13,340 nt of DNA from CAZGTQ01 sp964528575. Lineage in GTDB: Bacteria; Planctomycetota; UBA1135; GCA-002686595. Under the pieces are notes generated by a model that was not told where the DNA came from, did no database searches, and saw only the letters and a list, made by a program, of their open reading frames with translations. Positions 1-5,924 of this stretch are shown here, piece after piece. Both the position numbers and the translations under genes were made by a program. Position 1 is the first letter of the stretch. Every line of letters begins with the position of its first letter. The stretch is from positions 1-13,340 of the forward strand of contig CAZGTQ010000083.1 of NCBI GenBank assembly GCA_964528575.1, in the 5' to 3' direction.

Positions 1-1
1 G

Positions 2-190
2 TTGCCCCAGGGCGGCATCGGCGTGCTTGGCGGCGCCGGCACGGCCGCCGCGTCCCTGGTAGCCCCGCCGGGCGCGATCCCGGCCAGCCTCACGGGACAG
101 GTGGTGCACCACGCCTACGCCACGGTGAGCTTCGTCACCGGACGCGTCACACTGACCAGTAACGCAATCCCGACGGTGCTCGTGCCGTAG
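2..190 (+). CDS. C-terminal end of a probable secreted protein (5' partial)
   Basis: The frame is open from the left edge to a TAG at 188-190, giving 62 residues. The only in-window start is a TTG at the very edge, so this is almost certainly the tail of a longer gene that begins outside the window. The visible part is rich in Gly, Ala, Val and Thr, with alternating hydrophobic residues and a final stretch containing FVTGRVTLTSNAIPTVLVP. Endings of this kind (strand-forming, with an 'SNA..TLVP'-like close) are, from my knowledge, frequent on exported planctomycete proteins of unknown function. No catalytic motif is visible and no function is assigned. It could equally be the end of any beta-rich extracellular protein. 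Confidence 0.6.
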   Translation: MPQGGIGVLGGAGTAAASLVAPPGAIPASLTGQVVHHAYATVSFVTGRVTLTSNAIPTVLVP

Positions 191-315
191 CGCCCCCAAC
201 CGAGGAGGGCTGCCGCATCCTCTGGGAAAGGGACGTAAACCACGGCAAAGTGCATTGCGTTCTCGTTTCGAAGAGTACGGGCTTCGGCGGTTCGATCACG
301 CGCATTCGAGCAAGG

Positions 316-528
316 ATGCGCGGTCGCGAGCGCTGCGTCGGCCCGGGCGCGCTCTCGCGACAGATCCTTGTCCGTCTCCTCGCGCTCGACCCGCAGCAAC
401 GCGACGTGCTCCTCGCGCTCGTCGCGCACCTTCTCGTCCGCGTCGGCGCGCTCCTCGCGCAGGTCGCGATCCTCGACCACGCCTCGAGAACGCGCTCGAG
501 TTCAGGCCGGCCCGCGGTCGGGTCGTCC
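316..528 (-). pseudogene. remnant of a sensor histidine kinase coiled-coil linker
   Basis: On the minus strand, 480 down to 316 reads as a strongly charged heptad-like helix beginning VVEDRDLREERADADEKV and ending in EETDKDLSRERARADAALAT. This matches the linker I know from a class of sensor kinases (in delta-proteobacteria and planctomycetes), where '..ERERTDEDLLAERARSDEALATRD' runs straight into the HisKA domain. Here the text after 'ALAT' (below 316) loses all resemblance, so no kinase catalytic domain follows. Upstream, the same-looking helix continues in a different frame (RPELERVLEA, about 483-513), and that frame meets a TAG just before DDPTAG. So there is at least one frameshift, one stop and a large 3' loss. 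It could be a chance charged frame, but the match to the linker consensus is specific. Confidence 0.45.
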
Positions 529-571
529 TAACGCGCCGATCGCGTGGGACGGGACATCCACGTCTCGGTGA

Positions 572-730
572 GCGACTAGGCGGCAGCGGCGCGGCGATCT
601 CCACGAGGAACCCGGAGGCGCGCTGGCGTCGCTGTTCCTGGCGGTTCCGCTCGTGCTCGTGGGTCTGTTGTTCTTCGCCAGCGGCGCGATCGACAAGTGG
701 CGCGGACGCCGGTGGTGGCGCGCGTCCTAG
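572..730 (+). pseudogene. orphan membrane-helix fragment
   Basis: The frame 572-730 ends at a TAG (728-730) and contains a clean hydrophobic helix, ALASLFLAVPLVLVGLLFF, followed by a positively charged tail that ends in WRGRRWWRAS. The composition (many Leu/Val/Phe codons, three Trp near the end) is unlike the Arg/Ser-rich shadow frames around it. There is no ATG, GTG or TTG in the open stretch; a TGA sits at 569-571 directly before it. It is therefore either the 3' end of a gene broken by a frameshift near 570-620 or a coincidence. Product unknown; a small inner-membrane protein is the best guess. Confidence 0.3.
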
Positions 731-829
731 CGGGACAGTTGCGCACTGACGTCGCGACCGATTGCGGGGCACACCGCGCTCCTCCGAGTGGCGGTGAGCG
801 GGGAGGCGCACCGCCTCGGGGAACCGAGC

Positions 830-858
830 TTGTCGTCGCGCAACGGGCTGGCTAGAGT
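830..858 (+). promoter_or_regulatory. candidate sigma70-type promoter for the 925-2338 operon
   Basis: TTGTCG at 830-835 and TAGAGT at 853-858 are separated by exactly 17 bases and lie about 67 bases before the ATG at 925. A similar TGCTAGAGT occurs upstream of the methyltransferase gene. The match to -35/-10 consensus is partial, as is usual in high-GC genomes. No transcript data support it. Confidence 0.35.
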
Positions 859-924
859 CCGACCGCCCCCTCTGACACGCAAGCACCGCCGCACCCCCCA
901 AAAGGCGGTCGAAAGAGTCCTCGG

Positions 925-1557
925 ATGACGGAGAGCGTTGCCCCCAATTACGGGTTCGAGGTCACAGAGGTCCCCGAGGGACATCGCGTCAGCTACCAGC
1001 GAACCGAGGCCGGGAGCGGCGCGAAGGTCAAGATCGGCTGCCTGCTGGCCGGGGTTGGGGGCCTCTGCCTCGTGCTACTCGCGTTCCTCCCCTTCTGCGC
1101 GATCTTCGAGATCCCCATCATTGCCTTCCTCGGATACAAGGTCTACCGCAGGTACAAGCGCCGTATCGAGCATCCGACGAGCTTTCTGATCACGAAGGAC
1201 CACATCGTGATCGGCCAGAATCGCTTCGACCGCAAACACGTCTCGAAGGTCTACGTCGCCGATCCCGCGGGGAATGAAGTGTATGCCTATTCCTCCAGCT
1301 CCGGCGGCTACGTGATGGGCGGCACTGGCATGGCAGGGGCCGGGCTTGCCGGGGTGAACGCCGCCAGCGGCGCAATGATGAGCTCAGCGCGCCAATTCGG
1401 CGCTTCGCTCAACCGCGACCTCCAGGCGATCAGCGCACAGATCCGCTTCGAGTATGGCGAGGAGGACGTGCTTCTCGCCAATGGTCTGAGCCCGGCGCGC
1501 GCCCGCGCGTTGCTCGACGCTGTGATGAAGTCCATGTCGAAGGGGTCAACGCCGTAA
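925..1557 (+). CDS. membrane protein with PH-like segment, unknown function
   Basis: This 210-residue protein has a hydrophilic N-terminus and a hydrophobic hairpin at residues 35-70 (two helices containing CLLAGVGGLCLVLLAFLPFC and IFEIPIIAFLGY). A basic stop-transfer segment YRRYKRR follows. Residues 84-112 (TSFLITKDHIVIGQNRFDRKHV) resemble the strand pattern of bacterial PH-type domains that follow a two-helix anchor. Then comes a Gly/Ser/Ala-rich flexible segment (about 125-150) and a final part with AQIRFEYGEEDVLLANGLSP and an amphipathic helix, as if the PH-like fold resumes after the insertion. The start is ATG with only a weak purine-rich stretch before it. The next gene begins ten bases after its stop, so the two form an operon. 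I do not recognise a named family; the PH-like reading is inference from pattern. Confidence 0.85.
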   Translation: MTESVAPNYGFEVTEVPEGHRVSYQRTEAGSGAKVKIGCLLAGVGGLCLVLLAFLPFCAIFEIPIIAFLGYKVYRRYKRRIEHPTSFLITKDHIVIGQNRFDRKHVSKVYVADPAGNEVYAYSSSSGGYVMGGTGMAGAGLAGVNAASGAMMSSARQFGASLNRDLQAISAQIRFEYGEEDVLLANGLSPARARALLDAVMKSMSKGSTP

Positions 1558-1567
1558 CGACAGGGTC

Positions 1568-2338
1568 ATGCGCGGAGCGTCGGACCGAGCGTCTGCCGGC
1601 GGGCGCCTTTCGCGCCTGCTTGCGCGCTGTCGCCCGTACGACGCAAGAGGTCTTCTGTTGCTGATCCCGGCGTGGAGCTCGTTGTCGGCCTTGCTGGTGC
1701 TGTGGGCGGAGATCGCGTCGTCCGACGGCTTTCCCGCATACGTGTTCTACGCGTTGGGCGCCGTGGCGCTGTCCGGCGGGTTTCTCTTGCTCTGCACTCT
1801 CATCGCGGCCGTCGGCGCCCGGAGCTGGTGTTGGGGCCTCGCCTGGCTCTTCTTCGTTCCGGCCGCAGCCGTCGCCTCCGTAGGCTTCTACGTGCTCGGC
1901 CGCTGCATCGTTGTCGAGTGGCTCGGATACGGGCGGCACCCGACGCAGACGGAGCTCGTGGATCGATTCATCGAGCGCCGCGCGACGTTCGAAGAGCTAC
2001 GAGAGTTCCTCTTCGGCCAGCTCGCGCGCTCGGAGGGCGAGCCGTACGACTGGGGTGCGGTCGTCGAGTTCCACGGTGAGCGCACGCCCAGGTACTTCGA
2101 GCTCATCGATGCGGTCGATGCCCAGTGGGCGGGGATCGTCGACGTAGAGGCGCGCGAGCTGCGGGTCGTGGTCACGACGCGGGGCTTCTCGGCCAGTGGC
2201 TCGGACGCCGGTTATCTGTACTCGCCCACGCCGCCTTCGAGGTTGCTCCGGTCGCTCGACGAGATTCCCGCCCAGATGAACGGAAGCTGGCACGTCGGCC
2301 TCGGTGACGACTGGTACCTCCAGTCGAGCTCTTGGTAG
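1568..2338 (+). CDS. three-helix membrane protein with soluble C-terminal domain, unknown function
   Basis: This 256-residue protein has three predicted membrane helices at about residues 28-49, 57-83 and 87-113. They are followed by a soluble domain of about 140 residues that begins with acidic and basic helices (TELVDRFIERRATFEELREF). The soluble domain ends in a strand- and aromatic-rich tail containing SDAGYLYSPTPPSRLLRSLD and closing in DDWYLQSSSW. The tail pattern (a Tyr-Leu-Tyr strand, a Leu-rich turn, a 'W-H-V-G-L-G-D-D-W-Y' strand) suggests a small beta domain that may sense or bind something beside the membrane. AGG in the ten-base spacer before the ATG can serve as ribosome binding site. 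The short gap implies co-transcription and perhaps physical partnership with the upstream membrane protein. No family is recognised. Confidence 0.85.
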   Translation: MRGASDRASAGGRLSRLLARCRPYDARGLLLLIPAWSSLSALLVLWAEIASSDGFPAYVFYALGAVALSGGFLLLCTLIAAVGARSWCWGLAWLFFVPAAAVASVGFYVLGRCIVVEWLGYGRHPTQTELVDRFIERRATFEELREFLFGQLARSEGEPYDWGAVVEFHGERTPRYFELIDAVDAQWAGIVDVEARELRVVVTTRGFSASGSDAGYLYSPTPPSRLLRSLDEIPAQMNGSWHVGLGDDWYLQSSSW

Positions 2339-3008
2339 CCCTCGCGAGCGGAGGCGAGAGCGGGACGGACGTTCGGCTGTCCACGACGACGCACACGCTT
2401 CCCCACGTACACGCACGCGAGCTCCGGCGCCGCGCGCTCGAGATCCCCCGGATCGCTGGACCGCGAGCTGTCGTCGGTCCGGTCCGCCACCGCGCCCGGG
2501 GCCGCGTGACGTCGGCGCGACCTCATGCCCGGTGCCCCGGGAGAGAGGGTCGGGACCGAGTGCCGTCGCACCGACCGGTGAAGTCACCGACTCCGTCCCG
2601 GAGTTGGGACTTGCGGGGGCCCTGCTCCCCGCGGCCTTCCGGCGCGCCCCGGTGGCCTCGGGGAGCCCCGTCGGAGCGCGGTCCCGGCCCCGACGGGCCG
2701 CGCCGGGGCGGTTCGGCGACCGCCACCGGGGCAGCGGGGCCCTCGACCGACGCCTTTCGAGGAAGGAGAGGGGCGCCCCTGGGGTCGCGCGTGCCGATCC
2801 GGGAGCGGGCGAACCCTCGCGAAAAGTCCTCGGATTTCCGCGCGGCGCCAGGGCTTCTCCGACTCATGATGGGGCGCGACCGGGCCGCGAGGGCGGACCG
2901 GCACTCTTCCGCTCGCGCCTGCGCCGTACCCTTCGTTCCGCGTGACCGATCGTCGGTAACAGCCTGAGCAACCCGCTACCGAGATCGAATCTCGAGGATC
3001 GCATTCAC
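2339..3008. other. G/C-run-rich gap with multiple dyads upstream of the RRM gene
   Basis: There is no credible gene in these 670 bases: the open frames are dominated by Arg, Pro, Gly and Ser. Composition changes at about 2430-2880, with many GGGG and CCCC runs instead of the alternating CG/GC style of nearby genes. Dyads I can see are ACTCCG/CGGAGT (2590-2604), which overlaps GTCCC/GGGAC (2595-2610); GCGGGG/CCCCGC (2613-2632); CCCGTCGG/CCGACGGG (2667-2697); and the perfect 12-base palindrome AGGGGCGCCCCT (2769-2780). It could be a structured leader or small RNA gene, or simply a high-GC spacer. Confidence 0.4.
2980..2997 (+). promoter_or_regulatory. hairpin abutting the ribosome binding site of the RRM gene
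   Basis: CGAGAT (2980-2985) and ATCTCG (2989-2994) form a six-base-pair stem with a three-base loop. The candidate Shine-Dalgarno GAGG (2994-2997) begins at the last paired base and lies 11 bases before the ATG at 3009. Folding would crowd the ribosome site, so temperature or a bound protein could affect initiation. This is inference; the stem is short. Confidence 0.3.
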
Positions 3009-3332
3009 ATGGGTAAGCGACTCTACGTCGGCAACCTGTCCTGGGACACCACCGAAGACACGCTCCGTCTCGCCTTCGAGCAAGACGGCCGCCGCGTCAA
3101 CGAGGTGCACATCGTCTCCGACCGCGACACGGGCCGCCCGCGCGGCTTCGCCTTCGTCGAGATGGGCTCCGATGCCGACGCGCAAGCGAGCATCGAGGCC
3201 CTCGACGGAGCCGACCTCGACGGCCGCAACATCAAGGTCAACGAGGCCCAAGAGCGTCAGCCCCGCGGCGGCGGCGGCGGCGGAGGCGGCGGTGGACGTG
3301 GTGGTGGTGGCGGCGGCGGCGGCCGCTGGTAG
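3009..3332 (+). CDS. RRM-type RNA-binding protein with glycine-rich tail
   Basis: This 107-residue protein is a single RNA recognition motif plus a tail. RNP2 is LYVGNL at residues 5-10 and RNP1 is RGFAFVEM at 45-52, both with the aromatic residues that stack on RNA bases. The rest fits the beta-alpha-beta-beta-alpha-beta order, with a final strand GRNIKVNEA. Residues 87-105 are ten Gly, one Arg and eight Gly, and the protein ends RW. Bacterial proteins of this shape (cyanobacterial Rbp, planctomycete and proteobacterial homologues) bind single-stranded RNA; in cyanobacteria some are cold-induced. The size is typical and the ATG start is unambiguous. The tail is encoded by a near-perfect run of GGN codons (about 3267-3320), which may vary in length by slippage. 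The gene is followed by a strong hairpin. Confidence 0.95.
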   Translation: MGKRLYVGNLSWDTTEDTLRLAFEQDGRRVNEVHIVSDRDTGRPRGFAFVEMGSDADAQASIEALDGADLDGRNIKVNEAQERQPRGGGGGGGGGGRGGGGGGGGRW

Positions 3333-3355
3333 GACCCGCGTCCGGTTCAGTTCAA

Positions 3356-3391
3356 GGCGGGCGGCGCTCGGGACACCGGGCGCCGCCCGCT
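3356..3391 (+). terminator. long hairpin after the RRM gene
   Basis: GCGGGCGGCGC (3357-3367) pairs perfectly with GCGCCGCCCGC (3380-3390). The stem continues inward through a U-G pair and three Watson-Crick pairs to a GACA tetraloop (3372-3375), and outward by a G-U pair, giving about 16 pairs. It starts 24 bases after the stop codon. There is no U tract, as is common for terminators of high-GC bacteria. Confidence 0.65.
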
Positions 3392-3448
3392 GGCACGACG
3401 GCCGAGCCATCGACGCTCGCCCACGTGTTCCCCCCGACGAGCGAGAGC

Positions 3449-3643
3449 ATGGCCAAGGGAAAACAACGTCCGACGTTCCAGAAGCGACGTCGCGAGATGG
3501 ACAAGCAGGAAAAGCGCGCCGAGAAGCGCGAGCGGCGGCGCGAGCGCAAGGAGGAGAAGACGCGCGGCGATACCGACTCCGATCCGGAGCGCGAGACTCC
3601 CGACGCCGAGGCGGAGAGCGGGCCACACCCGGAGGCCGACTGA
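3449..3643 (+). CDS. small charge-segregated protein next to the RRM gene
   Basis: The ATG at 3449 gives 64 residues; a GTG at 3425 in frame would add eight poorly conserved-looking residues, so I prefer the ATG. Residues 1-34 are extremely basic (MAKGKQRPTFQKRRREMDKQ, then repeated KRAEKRERRRERK). Residues 35-64 are acidic and proline-containing. The opening resembles the small 'MAKSQ.TFNKREREK.K..KR' proteins that in Bacteroidetes are encoded beside cold-shock domain genes. Here the neighbour is another RNA-binding gene, which supports an RNA- or ribosome-related role, but the resemblance is from memory and the function is unknown. The GAGCGAGAG before the ATG is a weak ribosome site. The charge split suggests a disordered nucleic-acid-binding peptide whose acidic tail may self-inhibit. 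Confidence 0.65.
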   Translation: MAKGKQRPTFQKRRREMDKQEKRAEKRERRRERKEEKTRGDTDSDPERETPDAEAESGPHPEAD

Positions 3644-3687
3644 CCTCGCGCGCGGCTGCGCGCTCCCGATCGGGCGCGCGCCGCACC

Positions 3688-3705
3688 GGCCGGGAAACGC
3701 CGGCC
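3688..3705. terminator. candidate shared terminator between convergent genes
   Basis: GGCCGG (3688-3693) and CCGGCC (3700-3705) form a six-base-pair stem with a GAAACG loop. It lies in the 192-base spacer between the plus-strand small protein and the minus-strand membrane gene, so it could serve both. A GC-alternating dyad around CCCGATCGGG (about 3665-3674) lies just to the left. Neither has a U tract. Confidence 0.35.
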
Positions 3706-3835
3706 ACAGGATCCGACGCCGCGCAGCCGTCGCCCCTGAAGGCAGTCTGGTCGCCGAGCGTCGTCGCGACGACGAGCGCGTCCCGCCCGCGAGCGGGTCC
3801 TCCTACCAACTCGGCTCGATCGGCGAGCGCGCCGA

Positions 3836-4375
3836 TCACCTCGCGATGCCGGACCGGCGCACGCGTTCGAGGAGGTCGTCGACTTGCGCCCTGCTCTCGG
3901 GGTCGATGCCGATGATCGCGTCCGCCTCGAGCAACGTGAGCTCCGCGGCCCCGACGGCGCCGCTCGAGAGCTGGCTCCTCGCTCGCGCCAAGAGCCCCGA
4001 CACTTGCTCATCGACGTGCGCGCGCTGCTCTTGGTCCTGCCTCCACTCGCTGCGCAGTTGGCCCCGGAACGTCGCGCTCGCCGATCCGATCAGGACGAGC
4101 AGCACGCCCGCGCTCGCCTCGACCACGAGCCGGGTCCGACGCGTGGCCGGCCGCCCGACGGGCACGCGCAGCAGCGTGTCGAGGTAGGGCCTCAACTCCG
4201 GCAGCCCGACGTGGAGTCCCACGCCGAGCACCAGAAAGACGCCGACGAAGATCGGGATCACGGGCAGCACGACGCTGCAGAGCAGCGCGAGGCCCACCAA
4301 AACGGCATGTCGCGCGCCGAGGCGTGGAAACCCCGGCGCGAAGGGCGGCCGTCGCGCCCCGATTCGCTGTTGCAT
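3836..4375 (-). CDS. membrane protein with helical C-terminal domain, unknown function
   Basis: Read on the minus strand, the ATG at 4375 is preceded by GAGGAGCC, a good ribosome site at short spacing, and gives 179 residues. The frame stays open upstream to 4675, but that extension is Arg/Ser/Gly-rich and lacks coding character, so I reject it. After a short basic N-terminus, residues 21-59 form one or two membrane helices (AVLVGLALLCSVVLPVIPIF). A second region lies at 82-103 (VVEASAGVLLVLIG). The last 75 residues are amphipathic helices with many Glu, Gln, Arg and Ala, ending in a pattern close to a TPR-like hairpin (VGAAELTLLEADAIIGIDPE). A membrane-anchored helical adaptor is plausible, but no family is recognised. 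It is divergent from the gene at 4641 and convergent with the small protein at 3449. Confidence 0.7.
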   Translation of the reverse strand: MQQRIGARRPPFAPGFPRLGARHAVLVGLALLCSVVLPVIPIFVGVFLVLGVGLHVGLPELRPYLDTLLRVPVGRPATRRTRLVVEASAGVLLVLIGSASATFRGQLRSEWRQDQEQRAHVDEQVSGLLARARSQLSSGAVGAAELTLLEADAIIGIDPESRAQVDDLLERVRRSGIAR

Positions 4376-4640
4376 GGCTCCTCGAACGCGCCGCCCGGCG
4401 GTCGCGTCACTCCCAACCGGCTCCATCGGCCATCGGCCGCGCGGATCTGGACCGATCCCGGGCGAGCCTTTTCGATCGAGCGCGATCTGCGCCTGCCTCG
4501 TGCTCGTCGAGCGCGCGTCCAGGCGTGCGTTGACCAACCCGCAGCTCCGTGGTGCAGTGGCCCTCGAGCCGCCGAGCGTGCGCCGAAGCCGGCGTGAGCT
4601 TCGGGGGCGAGCTTGCCCTTGGTGAGGCGAAGCCACACCC

Positions 4641-4973
4641 ATGATCAACCGCTCCGTTCTGATCGTCCGACCCAAGCAACCGTTTCTCGACTGGGCCGCG
4701 CTGTCGAGCGAGTCGGGAGTCGTGCCGAACGTCGACGGCGAGCAGACGGCCTACCTCGTTCCGTCGTGCGGCACCGACGACGACGTGCGGGAGGTCCTGC
4801 ACGAGGTGTGCGTCATCGTGTTCGAGAACGAGCTGTGGGGCTGGCACACCGACCAATCGAGATGGCCCGAGAAGCGCGACCTCGAGACCTTCGAGGCGTG
4901 GTTCTCGATCGAGGTGCACACGCTCGTCGAGGACCTGTGCGACTACGAGCTCGTCGACGAGGACGACGACTAG
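4641..4973 (+). CDS. small conserved acidic protein, uncharacterised
   Basis: This 110-residue protein begins MINRSVLIVRPKQPFLDWAA and carries VDGEQTAYLVPS, a central helix, then VFENELWGWHTDQSRWPEKR and FEAWFSIEVHTLVEDL, and ends in an acidic run DEDDD. I recall a widespread uncharacterised family in proteobacteria with the same order of motifs (VLIV.PKQPFLDW, GEQT.YLVP, ELWGWHTD...WP..R, F..WF.IE.HS.VEDL), so the gene is probably real and conserved. No active-site set is evident. The compact alpha/beta pattern and Trp-rich motif suggest a small binding domain. It is likely cytoplasmic, with no signal peptide or membrane helix. A GGTGAGG lies 13 bases before the ATG, slightly far for a ribosome site. 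It stands alone, with a 144-base gap before the next gene. Confidence 0.88.
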   Translation: MINRSVLIVRPKQPFLDWAALSSESGVVPNVDGEQTAYLVPSCGTDDDVREVLHEVCVIVFENELWGWHTDQSRWPEKRDLETFEAWFSIEVHTLVEDLCDYELVDEDDD

Positions 4974-5082
4974 GGCGACGAGGTCCGCGGGCGCGAGGCG
5001 CCGCGGCGTCATCGCCGTTCCTGCGCGATCCAGGGCGCGGCGCAGCGCGTCTGTGTCCGTGGGGCCGAAGGAGCGAGTCCTC

Positions 5083-5091
5083 TGCTAGAGT
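5083..5091 (+). promoter_or_regulatory. candidate extended -10 box for the methyltransferase gene
   Basis: TGCTAGAGT at 5083-5091 fits the TGnTANNNT layout of an extended -10 element and lies 27 bases before the GTG start. No convincing -35 hexamer is seen at normal spacing. The same core, GCTAGAGT, occurs in the promoter candidate at 851-858. Confidence 0.3.
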
Positions 5092-5117
5092 GATGCGCGC
5101 GTCCCCACGGCGAGCTC

Positions 5118-5924
5118 GTGTCGAGAGACCTGATTCCCTCCCAGGCAGGACGGAGGGCCGATCTATACGGCCTTCCGCATCCGATCCACCTGTTCGAGTT
5201 CCTCACCGACTCGCAACACTACCACTTGGGGCTCGCACCTCGGGACGGCGAGTCGCTCTCGGCCGCGATGGATCGCCTCGTCGCGGCGAGCCTCGACCGA
5301 CTGCCGGCCGGCGCGCGTGTCCTCGACGTCGGCGCCTGCTTGGGCGGCACGCTGGCTCTGCTCGCACGCTCCGGCTTCGCCGCGGTCGGCATCGATCCCG
5401 ACGCGAGGCCGCTGGCCTACGCGCGCAAGCTCCTCCCCGCGGCCGTCGAGCTCGTGCCGTGCGCACTCCACGAGTACGAGAGTGAGCCGATCGACGCAAT
5501 CCTCCTGACCGAGGTCCTCCAGCACCACCCCGACCTCGACGTGCTCCTGCGCCACTGCCGCTCGCTCCTCGTGGACGGCGGAGTCGTCCTCGTGCACGAC
5601 GCAGCCGTCCACGTCGCGGTGAGCTTCGAGCGAGTGCCCTACCACCCCGACGGCGCCCTCGCGCGGGCTGCGCAGGGAGCGGGGCTCGTCGTCGAGGAGC
5701 GCGTCGACCTCACGGCGCAAGTGGCGCCGACGCTCCCGCGCCTCGCGCGCGAGGTGCTCGAGCAGCGCGCCGCGATCGTCGCTTTCTTCGCGCGCCGCGC
5801 GGGTGTCGAGGACGAGCTGACGGAGCTGCACGCGCACGTGCGCCAGCTCGAGGCCGGCTTTCGCGACGGCCACCTGACGTACGAGCTCACCGTCCTGCGC
5901 CGGCCCGCGCTCTCCTCCGCATGA
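5118..5924 (+). CDS. class I SAM-dependent methyltransferase
   Basis: The protein has 268 residues and starts at GTG, the only start after an in-frame TGA at 5091. The SAM-binding motif I is VLDVGACLGG at residues 68-77, followed by the acidic end of strand 2 in GIDPD (91-95, D93 or D95 contacting the ribose). Strand 4 with TEVLQHHPDL (131-140) matches the motif preceding the catalytic region. The N-terminal part (LFEFLTDSQHYHLGLAPRDG) resembles the substrate-lid region of small-molecule O/N-methyltransferases with an 'HYHLGYW' motif. The usual 'CG.GG' of motif I is 'ACLGG' here, still compatible with SAM binding. The C-terminal 70 residues are helical and probably cover the substrate. Its stop overlaps the ATG of the next gene (ATGA), so translation is coupled. 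The substrate cannot be told from sequence. Confidence 0.9.
   Translation: MSRDLIPSQAGRRADLYGLPHPIHLFEFLTDSQHYHLGLAPRDGESLSAAMDRLVAASLDRLPAGARVLDVGACLGGTLALLARSGFAAVGIDPDARPLAYARKLLPAAVELVPCALHEYESEPIDAILLTEVLQHHPDLDVLLRHCRSLLVDGGVVLVHDAAVHVAVSFERVPYHPDGALARAAQGAGLVVEERVDLTAQVAPTLPRLAREVLEQRAAIVAFFARRAGVEDELTELHAHVRQLEAGFRDGHLTYELTVLRRPALSSA

Larger units (their letters stand above)
191..924. other. gene-poor decayed intergenic region
   Basis: These 734 bases contain no convincing intact gene. The long frames through them are arginine/serine-rich, as expected for shadow frames in high-GC DNA. Two pieces do look like former coding sequence: a minus-strand coiled-coil fragment (316-480 with a frame-shifted extension to about 530) and a plus-strand membrane-helix fragment (572-730). 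A promoter-like pair of hexamers for the downstream operon lies at 830-858. The stretch reads as a graveyard of gene remnants rather than a designed spacer. Confidence 0.5.

Noticed and set aside
296..901. 201-codon minus-strand frame over the gene-poor region
   Set aside because: It is Arg-rich throughout and in a different frame from the kinase-linker remnant; nothing supports it as a gene.
2332..2967. Open frames of about 210 codons in the gap before the RRM gene (also 2304-2945, and minus 2523-2867)
   Set aside because: All are dominated by Arg, Pro, Gly and Ser, with no hydrophobic core pattern or plausible start; they reflect base composition.
3265..3323. CGG/GGN repeats as a possible CRISPR or other array
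   Set aside because: The units are three bases long, lack spacers and lie in frame inside the RRM gene as the glycine tail.
4376..4675. Upstream extension of the minus-strand membrane protein to 4675
   Set aside because: The added 100 residues lack coding character and overlap the divergent gene's start; the ATG at 4375 has GAGGAG just before it.
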